A stretch of 64,000 nt of DNA, taken from NCBI GenBank assembly GCA_022824025.1, contig JAJEBF010000004.1, forward strand, positions 62,001 through 126,000, given 5' to 3'. This DNA comes from Caldilineaceae bacterium (GTDB lineage: Bacteria; Chloroflexota; Anaerolineae; Caldilineales; Caldilineaceae). The stretch's first letter is position 1. Every line of letters begins with the position of its first letter. A program made the position numbers and the translations under genes. Shown here in pieces: positions 45,496-54,283 of this stretch. The notes below the pieces were generated by a model. That model searched no databases. It was not told where the DNA came from and was given only the letters and a program-made list of their open reading frames with translations.

Positions 45496-47316
45496 ATGTC
45501 TATTTCAATCGGATCGGCCGGACGCAGCGGCGGGCCTCAAAGCCTGCTGCGTAATTTGGCGAAAGAGGCCGAAGGAAAGGCCTTTGATGGGCAGGTCGTG
45601 GGCAGGCTGCTCACCTACCTGGGGCCGCACAAGGCCAAAATGATCGGCGCCTTCGCCCTGATGCTGATCGTTACAGGGACGACTCTTGGGATTCCTCTCC
45701 TGCTCAAGGTGGCCATCGATCGCTACATTGCCACCAAAGATCTGGGCGGGCTTGCCGGAGTCTCTGTCCTGATGGCGGTCATCTTTCTCGCCCTGTTCGG
45801 CGCGGCATCGGGCCAGCGCTATCTGCTATCGTGGGTGGGACAGCGAGTGCTGGCCACGCTGCGCGGTCAGCTGATGCGCCATTTGCAGGCCCTTTCGCTT
45901 GGCTATCACAGCAGACATATCGTCGGCGTGACCATTTCTCGGGTGATCGGTGATGTGGCCGTTATCAACGAACTCCTGTCCCAGGGCTTGATCACACTAA
46001 TCGGCGACGTCCTTGTCCTTGTGGGAATCATTGCCGTCATGCTGTTCCTCAGCCCTTCGCTTGCTCTTCTGACCTTCAGCACCATTCCGCTCATGTTGCT
46101 GGCAACCTACCTGTTTTCCAGGCGGGCCAAACTTGCTTTTCGCCAGACAAGGCACAGCGTAGCCGGCGTCGTCGGCACTCTCGCAGAGCATCTGGCCGGC
46201 ATGCGCGTCATCCAGGCATTCGCGCAAGAAGATGCAATGCGCAGCCGCTTCGATGACGCGAACCAGGCCAACCGCAGTTCCTATATCAACGCGATGAAGC
46301 TCTCGTTCGTCTTTTTGCCCACGGTTGAATTCCTGGCCGTGCTTGCGACAGGTATCGTTCTGTGGTTCGGCGGCCGCGCCGTGGCGCAAGGCGCACTGGA
46401 AATCGGTGTGCTTGTCGCTTTCCTGGCATATGTCACCCGCTTCTTCCAACCGATCCAGGAGCTGAGCCAGCTGTACACGACGATGCAGTCGGCAATGGCA
46501 GGGGGCGAAAGAGTGTTGGAGCTGCTCGATGCCCGTCCCGAGGTTGCCGACCCGCCAGATGGCAGGGAAATGCCCAGAATTGAGGGCAAGATCGAACTGC
46601 GCCGCGTTCATTTCTCCTATAGCAGCGACGACCCTGTATTGCACGACGTGAACCTCAGGATTGAGCCCGGGCAGACGGTCGCGCTCGTCGGACCCACAGG
46701 AGCCGGCAAGTCGACCATCGCCAATTTGGTGGCCAGATTTTATGATGTCACCAAGGGAGCTGTCCTGATCGACGGAATCGACGTGCGCAAGGTAGTTCAG
46801 CAGTCTCTGCGCCGCCAAACGGGAATCGTTTCCCAAGAGCCCTTTCTCTTTGCAGGGACGGTCATCGATAACATCCGCTTTGGACTCCCTGAGATCGAGA
46901 CTGAAGCCGTGGAGGAAGCCGCAAAACAGGCCAATGCCCATGAATTCATCATGGATCTGCCGAATGGCTATGAGACCGAAATCCTCGAAGGAGGGGCGAA
47001 TCTCTCGATGGGCCAGCGGCAATTAATCTGTATTGCCCGCGCTGTCCTGGCCGATCCCCGTATCCTCATTCTGGATGAAGCGACGGCCAGCGTTGATACC
47101 GCTACCGAGGCTCTAATCCAGGAGGCCCTTGACCGGCTGCTCAGCAGGCGCACCGCGATCGTGATCGCCCACCGCCTGAGCACAATCCGCAAGGCTGACT
47201 TGATCTGCGCGTTGGAAGAGGGTCGCATCGTAAGCAGGGGAACCCACGAAGAACTGCTGGCCGAAGAAGGCCTTTACGCTACCTTGCATCGCCGACAGTT
47301 CGTGGAACAGCCGTGA
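45496..47316 (+). CDS. ABC exporter half-transporter, catalytic subunit
   Basis: A 606-residue fusion of six membrane helices and an ABC ATPase. Walker A is GPTGAGKST and Walker [12 protein letters not shown] has catalytic E528 and switch H559 ([10 protein letters not shown]), so its own site is intact. Its signature, however, reads LSMGQ (M505 in place of Gly), so the composite site formed with the partner's D514/Q545 is degenerate. This complementarity strongly supports one heterodimer made by the two genes. The first 35 residues ([21 protein letters not shown]) precede the first membrane segment and may form an elbow helix. Confidence 0.92.
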   Translation: MSISIGSAGRSGGPQSLLRNLAKEAEGKAFDGQVVGRLLTYLGPHKAKMIGAFALMLIVTGTTLGIPLLLKVAIDRYIATKDLGGLAGVSVLMAVIFLALFGAASGQRYLLSWVGQRVLATLRGQLMRHLQALSLGYHSRHIVGVTISRVIGDVAVINELLSQGLITLIGDVLVLVGIIAVMLFLSPSLALLTFSTIPLMLLATYLFSRRAKLAFRQTRHSVAGVVGTLAEHLAGMRVIQAFAQEDAMRSRFDDANQANRSSYINAMKLSFVFLPTVEFLAVLATGIVLWFGGRAVAQGALEIGVLVAFLAYVTRFFQPIQELSQLYTTMQSAMAGGERVLELLDARPEVADPPDGREMPRIEGKIELRRVHFSYSSDDPVLHDVNLRIEPGQTVALVGPTGAGKSTIANLVARFYDVTKGAVLIDGIDVRKVVQQSLRRQTGIVSQEPFLFAGTVIDNIRFGLPEIETEAVEEAAKQANAHEFIMDLPNGYETEILEGGANLSMGQRQLICIARAVLADPRILILDEATASVDTATEALIQEALDRLLSRRTAIVIAHRLSTIRKADLICALEEGRIVSRGTHEELLAEEGLYATLHRRQFVEQP

Positions 47317-47423
47317 TCTGGTTCAAAGGTATCTGGTTTTGCATGCTAGGGTCATCGGCCCGGCCAGCTTTCGTATCAATCGGAGAATCCAGGTAGGCAG
47401 CAATCGCAGTAGGTAGACCGCGC

Positions 47424-48776
47424 ATGCCAGAACAGCCCAACATACTTTTTCTCATCGCAGACGACCATCGCGCTTCGGCTATCGGCGCCTACGGAGACGC
47501 CACCGTACGGACACCAACGTTGGACCTGCTCTGCGCGCAGGGGACATCATTTCACCGCAATTGCCACATGGGCGGACTGAGCGGCGCGGTCTGCGTTCCG
47601 ACAAGAGCCTGCGTCCACACCGGCGCCCACGTCTTCCGGGCCTCTCTCGGCAATGACATGGGGGATCCACGGTCACTCAACACCCTTGATCCCAGCCATA
47701 CCTTCCTGGCTGAGCTGTTCCGTCAGAACGGGTACACGACATTCGCCACCGGAAAGTGGCATAACGACGCCGCCAGTTTCGCCCGGTCTTTCGGTGAAGC
47801 GGAAAATGTGTTCTTCGGCGGCATGGACAGCCACTTCCAGGTGAAAGTCCAGGACTATGACCCTTCGGGCGCGTACGACAAAGGCAGGCAGAGGGTAGGC
47901 GAACAGTTTTCTACCGACCTGTTCGGAGATGCGGCGCTTCGCTTCCTGGAACGGCAGGATGGGAGCAGGCCCTTCTTTCTCTACTGCGCCTTCACCGCCC
48001 CTCACGATCCCCGCACGCCGCCCCAAGATTGGGCCGACGTTTACAAGCCGGAGGCCATGCCCCTCCCCCCCAACTTCACAGGGATTCACCCTTTCGACAA
48101 TGGCGAAATGTCCGTGCGCGACGAAATGCTGGCTGCCTTTCCCCGTACACCGGAAGAAACGCGCCGGCATATCGCCGAATACTTCGGCATGATTTCCGAT
48201 ATGGACGAAAAGATAGGCGAAATTCTCGCGTTGCTCAGCCGGAGGGGGTTGGCGGAGAATACTCTCGTGGTCTATACCGCCGATCACGGACTCGCACTCG
48301 GCCAGCACGGTCTGCTCGGCAAACAAAATCTCTACGATCACAGTGTCCGCGTGCCTCTGATCGTGCGCGGACCGAATGTGCCGGCCGGGAGGCAGGTGGA
48401 CGCGCTCACCCACACGTACGACATCTACCCAACCCTGTGTGAACTCGCCGGGCTGGATCTACCTTCGGGTGTCGATGCGAAATCTCTTGTGCCGCTGATG
48501 GAGGGGACTGTCGAAACAACCAGATCCTATCTGCACTCCGTCTACAAGCACGGGCAGCGAATGACCCAGGACCAGGAGTGGAAACTGATCAGTTACCGCC
48601 GCGACGGCGACCAGGGCAGCAACGGCGCCCAACTCTTTCACCTGGCTTCCGACCCGTGGGAGTTGAATGACCTCTCCGAGGATGAAGGCGCCGCTTCGCA
48701 CCGAGACCGGTTGGAACGAGAGCAAACACGCTGGCAGGAGGAAGTCTCCGATCCAATTGACAGCGCAACAGACTGA
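47424..48776 (+). CDS. Sulfatase family protein, formylglycine type (2)
   Basis: A 450-residue sulfatase. NILFLIADDHR gives the first metal site, the modification motif is C57-V-P-T-R followed by ACVHTG, and the second metal site is YTADHGLALGQHGLLGKQN. CVPTR departs from the common CxPSR but still fits the broader CxPxR consensus. The GLALGQHGLLGKQNLYDH block resembles sulfatases active on sugars and glycosaminoglycans, but the substrate is unknown. No signal peptide is visible. It is only distantly similar to the sulfatase at 21995-23353. No maturase is nearby. Confidence 0.92.
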   Translation: MPEQPNILFLIADDHRASAIGAYGDATVRTPTLDLLCAQGTSFHRNCHMGGLSGAVCVPTRACVHTGAHVFRASLGNDMGDPRSLNTLDPSHTFLAELFRQNGYTTFATGKWHNDAASFARSFGEAENVFFGGMDSHFQVKVQDYDPSGAYDKGRQRVGEQFSTDLFGDAALRFLERQDGSRPFFLYCAFTAPHDPRTPPQDWADVYKPEAMPLPPNFTGIHPFDNGEMSVRDEMLAAFPRTPEETRRHIAEYFGMISDMDEKIGEILALLSRRGLAENTLVVYTADHGLALGQHGLLGKQNLYDHSVRVPLIVRGPNVPAGRQVDALTHTYDIYPTLCELAGLDLPSGVDAKSLVPLMEGTVETTRSYLHSVYKHGQRMTQDQEWKLISYRRDGDQGSNGAQLFHLASDPWELNDLSEDEGAASHRDRLEREQTRWQEEVSDPIDSATD

Positions 48777-48806
48777 CAGCCCCGCTACAGTCCTGGCGCC
48801 ATGACC

Positions 48807-49655
48807 CTACTTCGGCATCCTTCCGCTGGACATGACCAGCCTGTACCCTTCCTCTTTCAATACTTTCTGCACTTGAGGCCGAATACGGTAGCAGAAGCAG
48901 ACCGGGACGACCTCCCCGCCCAGGCCCTTGGAGGCGCGGGCAACCAACTGGCCAAAACGGCTCACGTCCCGCTGTGTCAAATTGAACTTTACCTCTCCCA
49001 CGATCCAAAGTTGTAAACCGGGCCGGGACGGATCTTCAGCTTTCCCAAATACGTCGATTTCATATTGTTCGCCGTCCCACTCCTGCCATGACCGGCTCAG
49101 TTCGTCAACTTCCCAGCCGAATTCACGGTGCAGCGTGTCCTCGATCACGATTGCGGCGACATCCTCCAAATCGCCTCCTAGACGGTTGCTCAACCCGCCA
49201 ACCTCCCGCGCCAGCCGTTGAACTGCCAGTTCAGTACGCTGTTGCGCCGTCTCTGTGCGCTGTTGCGCTTCCTCCGTGCGCTGTTGCGCCTCTGCCAGCT
49301 CCTCAACACGCTGCTCTGTGCGCTGTTGCGCCTCTGCCAGCTCCTCAACACGCTGCTCCGTGCGCTGTTGCGCCTCTGCCAGCTCCTCAACGCGTTTCTC
49401 TGTGCGTTGCTGTGCCTCCCCCAAATCCTCTACGCGTTGTTCCGTACGCTTCTGCGCATCAGCCAGTTCCGCCAGATGCTGATCTGTACGGTCTTGTGTC
49501 TGTGCGATATTTCTTACGATCTCTTTGAGTTCATTGAAGTCGTCCCTTCTCACAAGGTTGTTGTAGGAATCGTAAATGACTTCGGCCAGCACCTCGGCCT
49601 GTTTCTCCTCAAAGACCGTTGTCAGTTGCTCTAACATGAGATTACGAGTTGCCAT
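48807..49655 (-). CDS. Coiled-coil protein with PD-(D/E)XK nuclease-like domain (DUF3782-type)
   Basis: A 282-residue protein. Residues 45-150 form a long coiled coil made of 14-residue repeats ([14 protein letters not shown]). The C-terminal 130 residues look like the restriction-endonuclease-like fold of DUF3782 proteins: D201 in YEIDVFGKA and E221-x-K223 in IVGEVKFNL are the D...ExK triad. Homologues are abundant in Cyanobacteria and Chloroflexi; their function is not known. A strong AGGGGG Shine-Dalgarno precedes the ATG. The gene is convergent with the sulfatase. Confidence 0.83.
   Translation of the reverse strand: MATRNLMLEQLTTVFEEKQAEVLAEVIYDSYNNLVRRDDFNELKEIVRNIAQTQDRTDQHLAELADAQKRTEQRVEDLGEAQQRTEKRVEELAEAQQRTEQRVEELAEAQQRTEQRVEELAEAQQRTEEAQQRTETAQQRTELAVQRLAREVGGLSNRLGGDLEDVAAIVIEDTLHREFGWEVDELSRSWQEWDGEQYEIDVFGKAEDPSRPGLQLWIVGEVKFNLTQRDVSRFGQLVARASKGLGGEVVPVCFCYRIRPQVQKVLKEEGYRLVMSSGRMPK
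49278..49487 (-). repeat. Five tandem 42-bp coding repeats (14-residue coiled-coil units)
   Basis: Units begin at 49278, 49320, 49362, 49404 and 49446 with an exact 42-base period. The first three are almost identical and the last two diverged. Each encodes two heptads of the coiled coil in the nuclease-like protein, so unit number could change by slippage without a frameshift. Confidence 0.88.
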
Positions 49656-49703
49656 TTGCCCCCTTTCTCCGTCTCACTCGCTTCCTCTGGTTAACTGCGC
49701 CTG

Positions 49704-49712
49704 ATTATAGCA
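49704..49712 (-). promoter_or_regulatory. Extended -10 promoter of the coiled-coil nuclease-like gene
   Basis: On the minus strand TGC-TATAAT (49712-49704) is an extended -10 element with a perfect hexamer and no clear -35 box. It lies about 49 bases upstream of the ATG at 49655. Confidence 0.55.
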
Positions 49713-50109
49713 CATACGCTCGAATTCGGGGGTATGTGACATTCGGTAGGAACTACAGGAAAGGCGCCCAGAGGGCCGCATTCACACGTCCTCATTCGTC
49801 TTTCCAGACCACCGCTTGCTGTTGCGCACTGAAAACCAGCGCCTTTTCCACCTCATGGAGTGTTCACCGCGACCTGTAACTGAAAGATGCTTGCTTGTTG
49901 CCCCTCGCCCGCCGGCCCCCTTCCTTCGCTTTAGGAGCCGCCTTACCCCCTGGCCCCCAACCCCTGCCCTTCCCGCCACTCGCCCTCAAATCCCCGTTCA
50001 GACAACAGTCAATCCCCCCACTTCCCGCATAGACTGTTGACCACTGTATTATCCAAAGATAGCCTGAAGCTCGCCCCAAATTGGGACTGCGCCCTACAGA
50101 TCTTTGAAG
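49713..50109. other. Intergenic region, C-rich, without recognised gene
   Basis: About 400 bases between the coiled-coil protein promoter and the ilv promoter. Around 49900-50040 the plus strand is rich in C with little purine, with no open frame of coding character. No RNA gene was recognised. Confidence 0.4.
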
Positions 50110-50137
50110 TTGCGGATATCGGGTTTCTGCATATAAT
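50110..50137 (+). promoter_or_regulatory. Promoter of the ilv leader and operon
   Basis: TTGCGG (50110-50115), a 16-base spacer and a perfect TATAAT (50132-50137). The predicted start near 50144 gives a leader transcript of about 365 bases before ilvB that contains the leader ORF and the terminator. Confidence 0.65.
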
Positions 50138-50187
50138 AGGACAGAGTTCTGGAATAGTGACCGAAAATCTTGAATGATCGTACCGAA

Positions 50188-50280
50188 ATGAGCCGATTCG
50201 CTGTATTGAACCTGATTCTTAGCCTTACAAACCTTCTTGGCGGCCTTGTAGCCCTTCTTGTAAGCGGCTCCAGGCCTTGA
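50188..50280 (+). CDS. Branched-chain amino acid leader peptide
   Basis: A 30-codon ORF ending in TGA. Nine Leu, three Val and one Ile make up 13 of 30 residues, in runs such as LNLILSL, NLLGGL and VALLV. It lies between a promoter and an intrinsic terminator directly upstream of acetolactate synthase, the classical layout of ilv/leu attenuators. Its start overlaps the stop of a five-codon ORF (ATGATCGTACCGAAATGA, 50174-50191). A Shine-Dalgarno is not obvious. The combination of content and position makes a regulatory role likely. Confidence 0.75.
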   Translation: MSRFAVLNLILSLTNLLGGLVALLVSGSRP

Positions 50281-50297
50281 ATGGTTGGCGAAGGCGC

Positions 50298-50344
50298 AGA
50301 AGTCTGGAAAAAGGGACTTCTTGCTCAGGTCAGTACAGACCCTT
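50298..50344 (+). promoter_or_regulatory. Alternative stems of the ilv attenuator
   Basis: AGAAGTC (50298-50304) can pair with GACTTCT (50315-50321). AAGGGACT (50311-50318) can instead pair with AGACCCTT (50337-50344) with one mismatch, which would block the terminator 5' arm (50340-50347). The three stems exclude each other, as in a terminator/antiterminator switch. Coupling to the leader ribosome is less direct than in the lysine leader because the stop codon is 18 bases before the first stem. Confidence 0.45.
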
Positions 50345-50369
50345 CCCCAACCGGGAAGGGTTTTTCTTT
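50339..50369 (+). terminator. Intrinsic terminator (attenuator) upstream of ilvB
   Basis: CCCTTCCC (50340-50347), loop CAACC and GGGAAGGG (50353-50360) form a perfect 8-bp stem followed by TTTTTCTTT. It is 140 bases upstream of ilvB and downstream of the promoter and leader ORF, so it works as an attenuator. Confidence 0.88.
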
Positions 50370-50508
50370 AGTGAATATCAAAGAGAAGGGAACAACGACG
50401 GGCTTCATATCATCTTAAGTTGATGAGAGCTGGGATGCCGTGCTTCAACCTACCAGGGACTGCACAGAAATCCGGCCAGCGCGTAAGCCAGCTTGCAGGA
50501 GGAGACGG

Positions 50509-52299
50509 ATGGCAATTGCAAAGAGAGAACCTGCCGATTCCGGATACGATCTGGGACCCCAGGAAATGACAGGATCGCAGATGATTTGGGAGTCCTTGTT
50601 GCGCGAGGGAGTTCAGATTGTCTTCGGCCACCCGGGCGGGGCCATCTTGCCGGCCTATGACGCCTTGGCCGAGTATGAAGGGGACGGCCGCATTCATCAC
50701 GTGCTGGTGCGCCACGAACAGTGCGCGGCCCACATGGCAGACGGGTTCGCCAGGGCCACCGGCGAAGTCGGCGTTTGTATCGTCACCAGCGGCCCAGGGG
50801 CGACCAACCTGGTCACCGGCCTGGCTACGGCGCAGATGGATAGCGTGCCGGTGGTCGCGATTACCGGACAGGTCCCGACCAGCTTGCTGGGGACAGACGC
50901 CTTCCAGGAGTCCGACGTTGTGGGCGTCACCCAACCGGTCTGCAAACACAACTACCTGGTCACGGACATTGCAGAGCTGCCCTTGATCATGAAAGAGGCA
51001 TTCTACATCGCCCGCGAAGGCCGGCCGGGCGTTGTCTTGGTGGACGTCTGCAAGGATGTGCAGATCGAAAGCGGCACGTTTCGCTATGACTTTGATATCA
51101 GCCTGCCCGGCTTCGAGCCCTGGCCCGTCGTCAGCCAAGACGAAGTGCAGGCGGCGGCCGATCTGCTCAACGAAGCCGAACGCCCTCTGATCCTCGCCGG
51201 TCACGGCATCCACCTTTCAAATACAAGCGAAGAGCTGCTGCAGCTCGTCGAAAAGGCCGGCATTCCCGTTGTCACCACCTTGCTCGGCACCGGCAACATC
51301 CCGGAAACGCATCCTCTTAGCCTGGGAATGGGTGGCATGCACGGAGAAGCATTCGCCAATCGAGCCGTTCAGGCATGCGATGTCCTGGTGGCCATGGGGA
51401 TGCGCTTCGACGACCGAATCACCGGCCGTCTGGACCGCTTCGCGGCCAACGCCAAAATCATCCACTTTGAGTTGGACCGAGCAGAAGTGGGCAAGAACAT
51501 CGTTCCGGACGTCGCCGTCGTGGGCGATCTGGCGGAAACGCTCCCGGCCTACCTCCCTTTGATCAAGGAACGCCGCCACCAGGATTGGGTGAATACCTTG
51601 AACGAGTGGCGCTCGGAGACCGAAGAGGCCGACATTATCCAGTACGAAGTGGAGGAGTTGATTCCGCCTTATGTGATCCGCCAACTTTGGCACGCAACCG
51701 AGCAGACAGATAAACGCGTTATCGTTGTCACCGATGTCGGCCAGCATCAGATGTGGGAGAGCCAGTACTATATCCACGAACACGCAGGCATGTTGCTGAC
51801 CAGCGGCGGACTCGGCACGATGGGATACGCGCTTCCGGCTGCCCTGGGAGCGCAAATGTCCGACCGCGAGGCCCTGGTCTGGTGTGTTGCCGGTGACGGC
51901 GGCTTTCAGATGACTCTTCAGGAACTGGCTACCATTCAACAGGAGAAGCTGCCGGTCAAGATCGCGATCATAAACAATGGTTTTCTGGGCATGGTGCGTC
52001 AGTGGCAGCAAATCTTCTACGACAAACGCTATGTGGGGACACCGATCCTGTCGCCTGACTATGTAAAACTGGCCGATGCCTATGAAATTCCAGCCGCCGT
52101 TGTACGCCATCCGAGCGAGGTCGTGCCTGTCCTCGAAAGGGCCCACGCGACCGACGGCCCTTTCCTGGTCGACTTCCAGGTGAAAGAGGAAGTAAACGTC
52201 TATCCAATGGTGGCCCCCGGCGCGGCCGTAGACGAACTGATCAGGAGACCGAAGCCCGGTTACGTTCAGGGTTACAGCGGTGTTCAGCCCAGTTGGTAA
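50509..52299 (+). CDS. ilvB: Acetolactate synthase, catalytic subunit
   Basis: A 596-residue thiamine diphosphate enzyme making acetolactate or acetohydroxybutyrate, the first common step to Val, Leu and Ile. Blocks are [15 protein letters not shown] with the catalytic Glu in [35 protein letters not shown] and the ThDP-binding [12 protein letters not shown]...NNGFLGMV. An upstream in-frame start (50440) gives a basic extension; ATG 50509 has AGGAGG 6 bases upstream and is preferred. It is followed by ilvN, ilvC and leuA on the same strand. Expression is probably controlled by the attenuator. Confidence 0.96.
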   Translation: MAIAKREPADSGYDLGPQEMTGSQMIWESLLREGVQIVFGHPGGAILPAYDALAEYEGDGRIHHVLVRHEQCAAHMADGFARATGEVGVCIVTSGPGATNLVTGLATAQMDSVPVVAITGQVPTSLLGTDAFQESDVVGVTQPVCKHNYLVTDIAELPLIMKEAFYIAREGRPGVVLVDVCKDVQIESGTFRYDFDISLPGFEPWPVVSQDEVQAAADLLNEAERPLILAGHGIHLSNTSEELLQLVEKAGIPVVTTLLGTGNIPETHPLSLGMGGMHGEAFANRAVQACDVLVAMGMRFDDRITGRLDRFAANAKIIHFELDRAEVGKNIVPDVAVVGDLAETLPAYLPLIKERRHQDWVNTLNEWRSETEEADIIQYEVEELIPPYVIRQLWHATEQTDKRVIVVTDVGQHQMWESQYYIHEHAGMLLTSGGLGTMGYALPAALGAQMSDREALVWCVAGDGGFQMTLQELATIQQEKLPVKIAIINNGFLGMVRQWQQIFYDKRYVGTPILSPDYVKLADAYEIPAAVVRHPSEVVPVLERAHATDGPFLVDFQVKEEVNVYPMVAPGAAVDELIRRPKPGYVQGYSGVQPSW

Positions 52300-52391
52300 C
52301 CGCGTTGACCGCACATCGCCAGAGGCTTCCATCTGTCAGGTCGGCGAGCAATTGAGGGAAATGTTAAATCCTACTGCCTCAGAGGAGACCA

Positions 52392-52949
52392 ATGCAATAC
52401 ACTCTTGTCGCCTGGATGCGTGATAAGCCCGGTGTGCTGAATCGGGTATCCGGCATGCTGAGAAGACGCAACTTCAATATCGACAGTCTGCAGGTCAGCC
52501 ACAGCGAAACGCCCGGCATCAGCCGCATGACCTTTGTCGTCGATGGTGACGAGCGGGTGGCCGACCAGGTGGTGAAGCAGCTGCGCAAAGTCGTAGACGT
52601 CACGGCGGTGGAAGACATCACGAATCGGCTGGCCATACTACGCGAGTTGGCGCTGATTCGGGTCCGGACAACGCCGGCGACACGCGGCGAAATCATGCAG
52701 TTCGCTGAAATCTACCGCGCCCAAATCGTCGACGTCAACGCCGAGAACCTTGTCGTCCAGGCGGTTGGGACCGAAGACAAAGTCGATTCGCTCATCGAAC
52801 TGCTGCGGCCATTCGGTATAGAGGAGATGGTCAGAACAGGTCGCGTAGCCCTCTGCCGTGGTGACGAACGGGCAAAGAGGAAGCGGCATTCCACCTCCAT
52901 TTTCAAGGCCGCCGCCAGCCTGAATGGCAGTGGACATGACGACCAATAG
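52392..52949 (+). CDS. ilvN: Acetolactate synthase, regulatory (small) subunit
   Basis: A 185-residue protein with an N-terminal ACT domain ([32 protein letters not shown]) and the C-terminal ALS_ss_C domain ([39 protein letters not shown]). It binds valine, confers feedback inhibition and activates IlvB. It is about 15-20 residues longer than usual because of a basic tail ([21 protein letters not shown], written in part). GAGGAG lies just upstream of the ATG. It is 92 bases downstream of ilvB. The gene is sometimes called ilvH. Confidence 0.95.
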   Translation: MQYTLVAWMRDKPGVLNRVSGMLRRRNFNIDSLQVSHSETPGISRMTFVVDGDERVADQVVKQLRKVVDVTAVEDITNRLAILRELALIRVRTTPATRGEIMQFAEIYRAQIVDVNAENLVVQAVGTEDKVDSLIELLRPFGIEEMVRTGRVALCRGDERAKRKRHSTSIFKAAASLNGSGHDDQ

Positions 52950-53101
52950 GCAAGTCCTGATGAGTGCTGGTTGCAGCGCTCTTAGAGCTTGCGCCGCAGC
53001 CCGAAGACGCATGGAAACCAACTGCATTTGAGGGTCGCGGCTCGCTTGAGTAAATCCGCAGAAATCATACAGTTAAAAGTACCATAACCTCGGAGGGGAA
53101 T

Positions 53102-54103
53102 GTGGCAACGATCTATTACGAGAATGACGCCGACCTGGCCTTGTTGGAAGGAAAAAAGATCGCGGTAATCGGCTATGGCAGCCAGGGGCATGCGCACGCG
53201 CTGAATATGCAGGACAACGGTCAGGACGTTCGCATCGGCCTGCACGAAGGTAGCCAGAGCAAGGCCAAGGCCGAGGCCGATGGACTGCGGGTTGTAAGTG
53301 TGGCTGAAGCCGCGCGCGAAGCAGACATGATCATGGTCGTGATCCCCGACCCGATCCAGGGCAATGTCTATGAGGAGCAAATACAACCCAATCTCGAACC
53401 GGGCAATACGCTCATGTTCGCCCATGGTTTCAATGTCCGCTACGGCTTCGTCGTTGCCCCCGAGAATGTCGATGTTTCGATGGTGGCCCCCAAAGCGCCC
53501 GGCCACCGCGTGCGAGAAGTCTTCACTGAGGGTTCAGGCGTTCCCGCGCTGGTCGCGATTCACCAGGACGCGTCAGGCAATGCCCTGGCCAACGCGCTGG
53601 CCTATGCCAAGGCGATCGGCTCCACCCGCGCCGGCGTGCTGGAAACGACCTTCGCCGAAGAGACCGAGACCGACCTGTTTGGAGAGCAGACCGTCCTCTG
53701 CGGGGGTGTGAGCGAACTGGTTAAAGCCGGTTTCGAAGTCCTGGTTGATGCCGGCTACCAACCTGAAATTGCATACTTCGAATGCCTGCACGAGTTGAAG
53801 CTCATCGTCGATCTGATGTATGAAGGCGGTCTCAACTACATGCGTTACAGCATTAGCGACACGGCGGAATGGGGAGATTACAAGAGCGGCCAAAGCGTAA
53901 TCACCGACGAGACCAAGGAATCGATGAGAAAGATCCTGGCCGACATCCAATCCGGCTCATTTGCCGAAGAGTGGATGGACGAATATCACGGCGGCGGCAA
54001 AGTTTACTACGCAAGGCGCCGCAGAGAACAGAGCCAGCAGCTGGAAAACGTCGGTAAGGAGCTCCGCAGGATGATGACCTTCATGGACGCCAAGGAGATT
54101 TAG
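53102..54103 (+). CDS. ilvC: Ketol-acid reductoisomerase
   Basis: A 333-residue class I KARI that isomerises and reduces acetolactate to dihydroxy-isovalerate with NADPH and Mg2+. The Rossmann loop is [14 protein letters not shown]. The cofactor-specificity loop [12 protein letters not shown] has two Ser, as in NADPH-using enzymes. The knotted C-terminal domain has [21 protein letters not shown] and [12 protein letters not shown]. The start is GTG (53102) with GGAGG 7 bases upstream; an out-of-frame ATG overlaps it (53100). It follows ilvN by about 150 bases and precedes leuA. Confidence 0.97.
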   Translation: MATIYYENDADLALLEGKKIAVIGYGSQGHAHALNMQDNGQDVRIGLHEGSQSKAKAEADGLRVVSVAEAAREADMIMVVIPDPIQGNVYEEQIQPNLEPGNTLMFAHGFNVRYGFVVAPENVDVSMVAPKAPGHRVREVFTEGSGVPALVAIHQDASGNALANALAYAKAIGSTRAGVLETTFAEETETDLFGEQTVLCGGVSELVKAGFEVLVDAGYQPEIAYFECLHELKLIVDLMYEGGLNYMRYSISDTAEWGDYKSGQSVITDETKESMRKILADIQSGSFAEEWMDEYHGGGKVYYARRRREQSQQLENVGKELRRMMTFMDAKEI

Positions 54104-54148
54104 CCCGTTTGATGCGCGTCTGACGAATTGCGAAAGGAGGTGATGAGC

Positions 54149-54283
54149 ATGGATGACGGCCTTAGTGACCTTATGCGAAACCCTGTATTGCACTCGGCAT
54201 TCGCAACCTCTCCTCGCTGCATGACGCGCGGCAGAGACTCCCTGTCATCTCTCAACCCAATCACCTCCGGAGGCGCCCGGTAA
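54149..54283 (+). CDS. Small ORF translationally coupled to leuA
   Basis: A 44-codon ORF starting at ATG 54149 (an in-frame ATG at 54143 is too close to the Shine-Dalgarno). The preceding AAAGGAGGTGAT is a near-perfect match to the anti-Shine-Dalgarno. Its stop TAA shares base 54283 with the leuA ATG (TAATG). The sequence (starting [18 protein letters not shown]) has no family match that I recognise. The strong signal and overlap suggest real translation, either as a leader for leuA or as a small protein. Confidence 0.5.
   Translation: MDDGLSDLMRNPVLHSAFATSPRCMTRGRDSLSSLNPITSGGAR

Noticed and set aside
49278..49487. Possible CRISPR array
   Set aside because: The 42-bp units are contiguous without spacers and encode coiled-coil heptads in frame.
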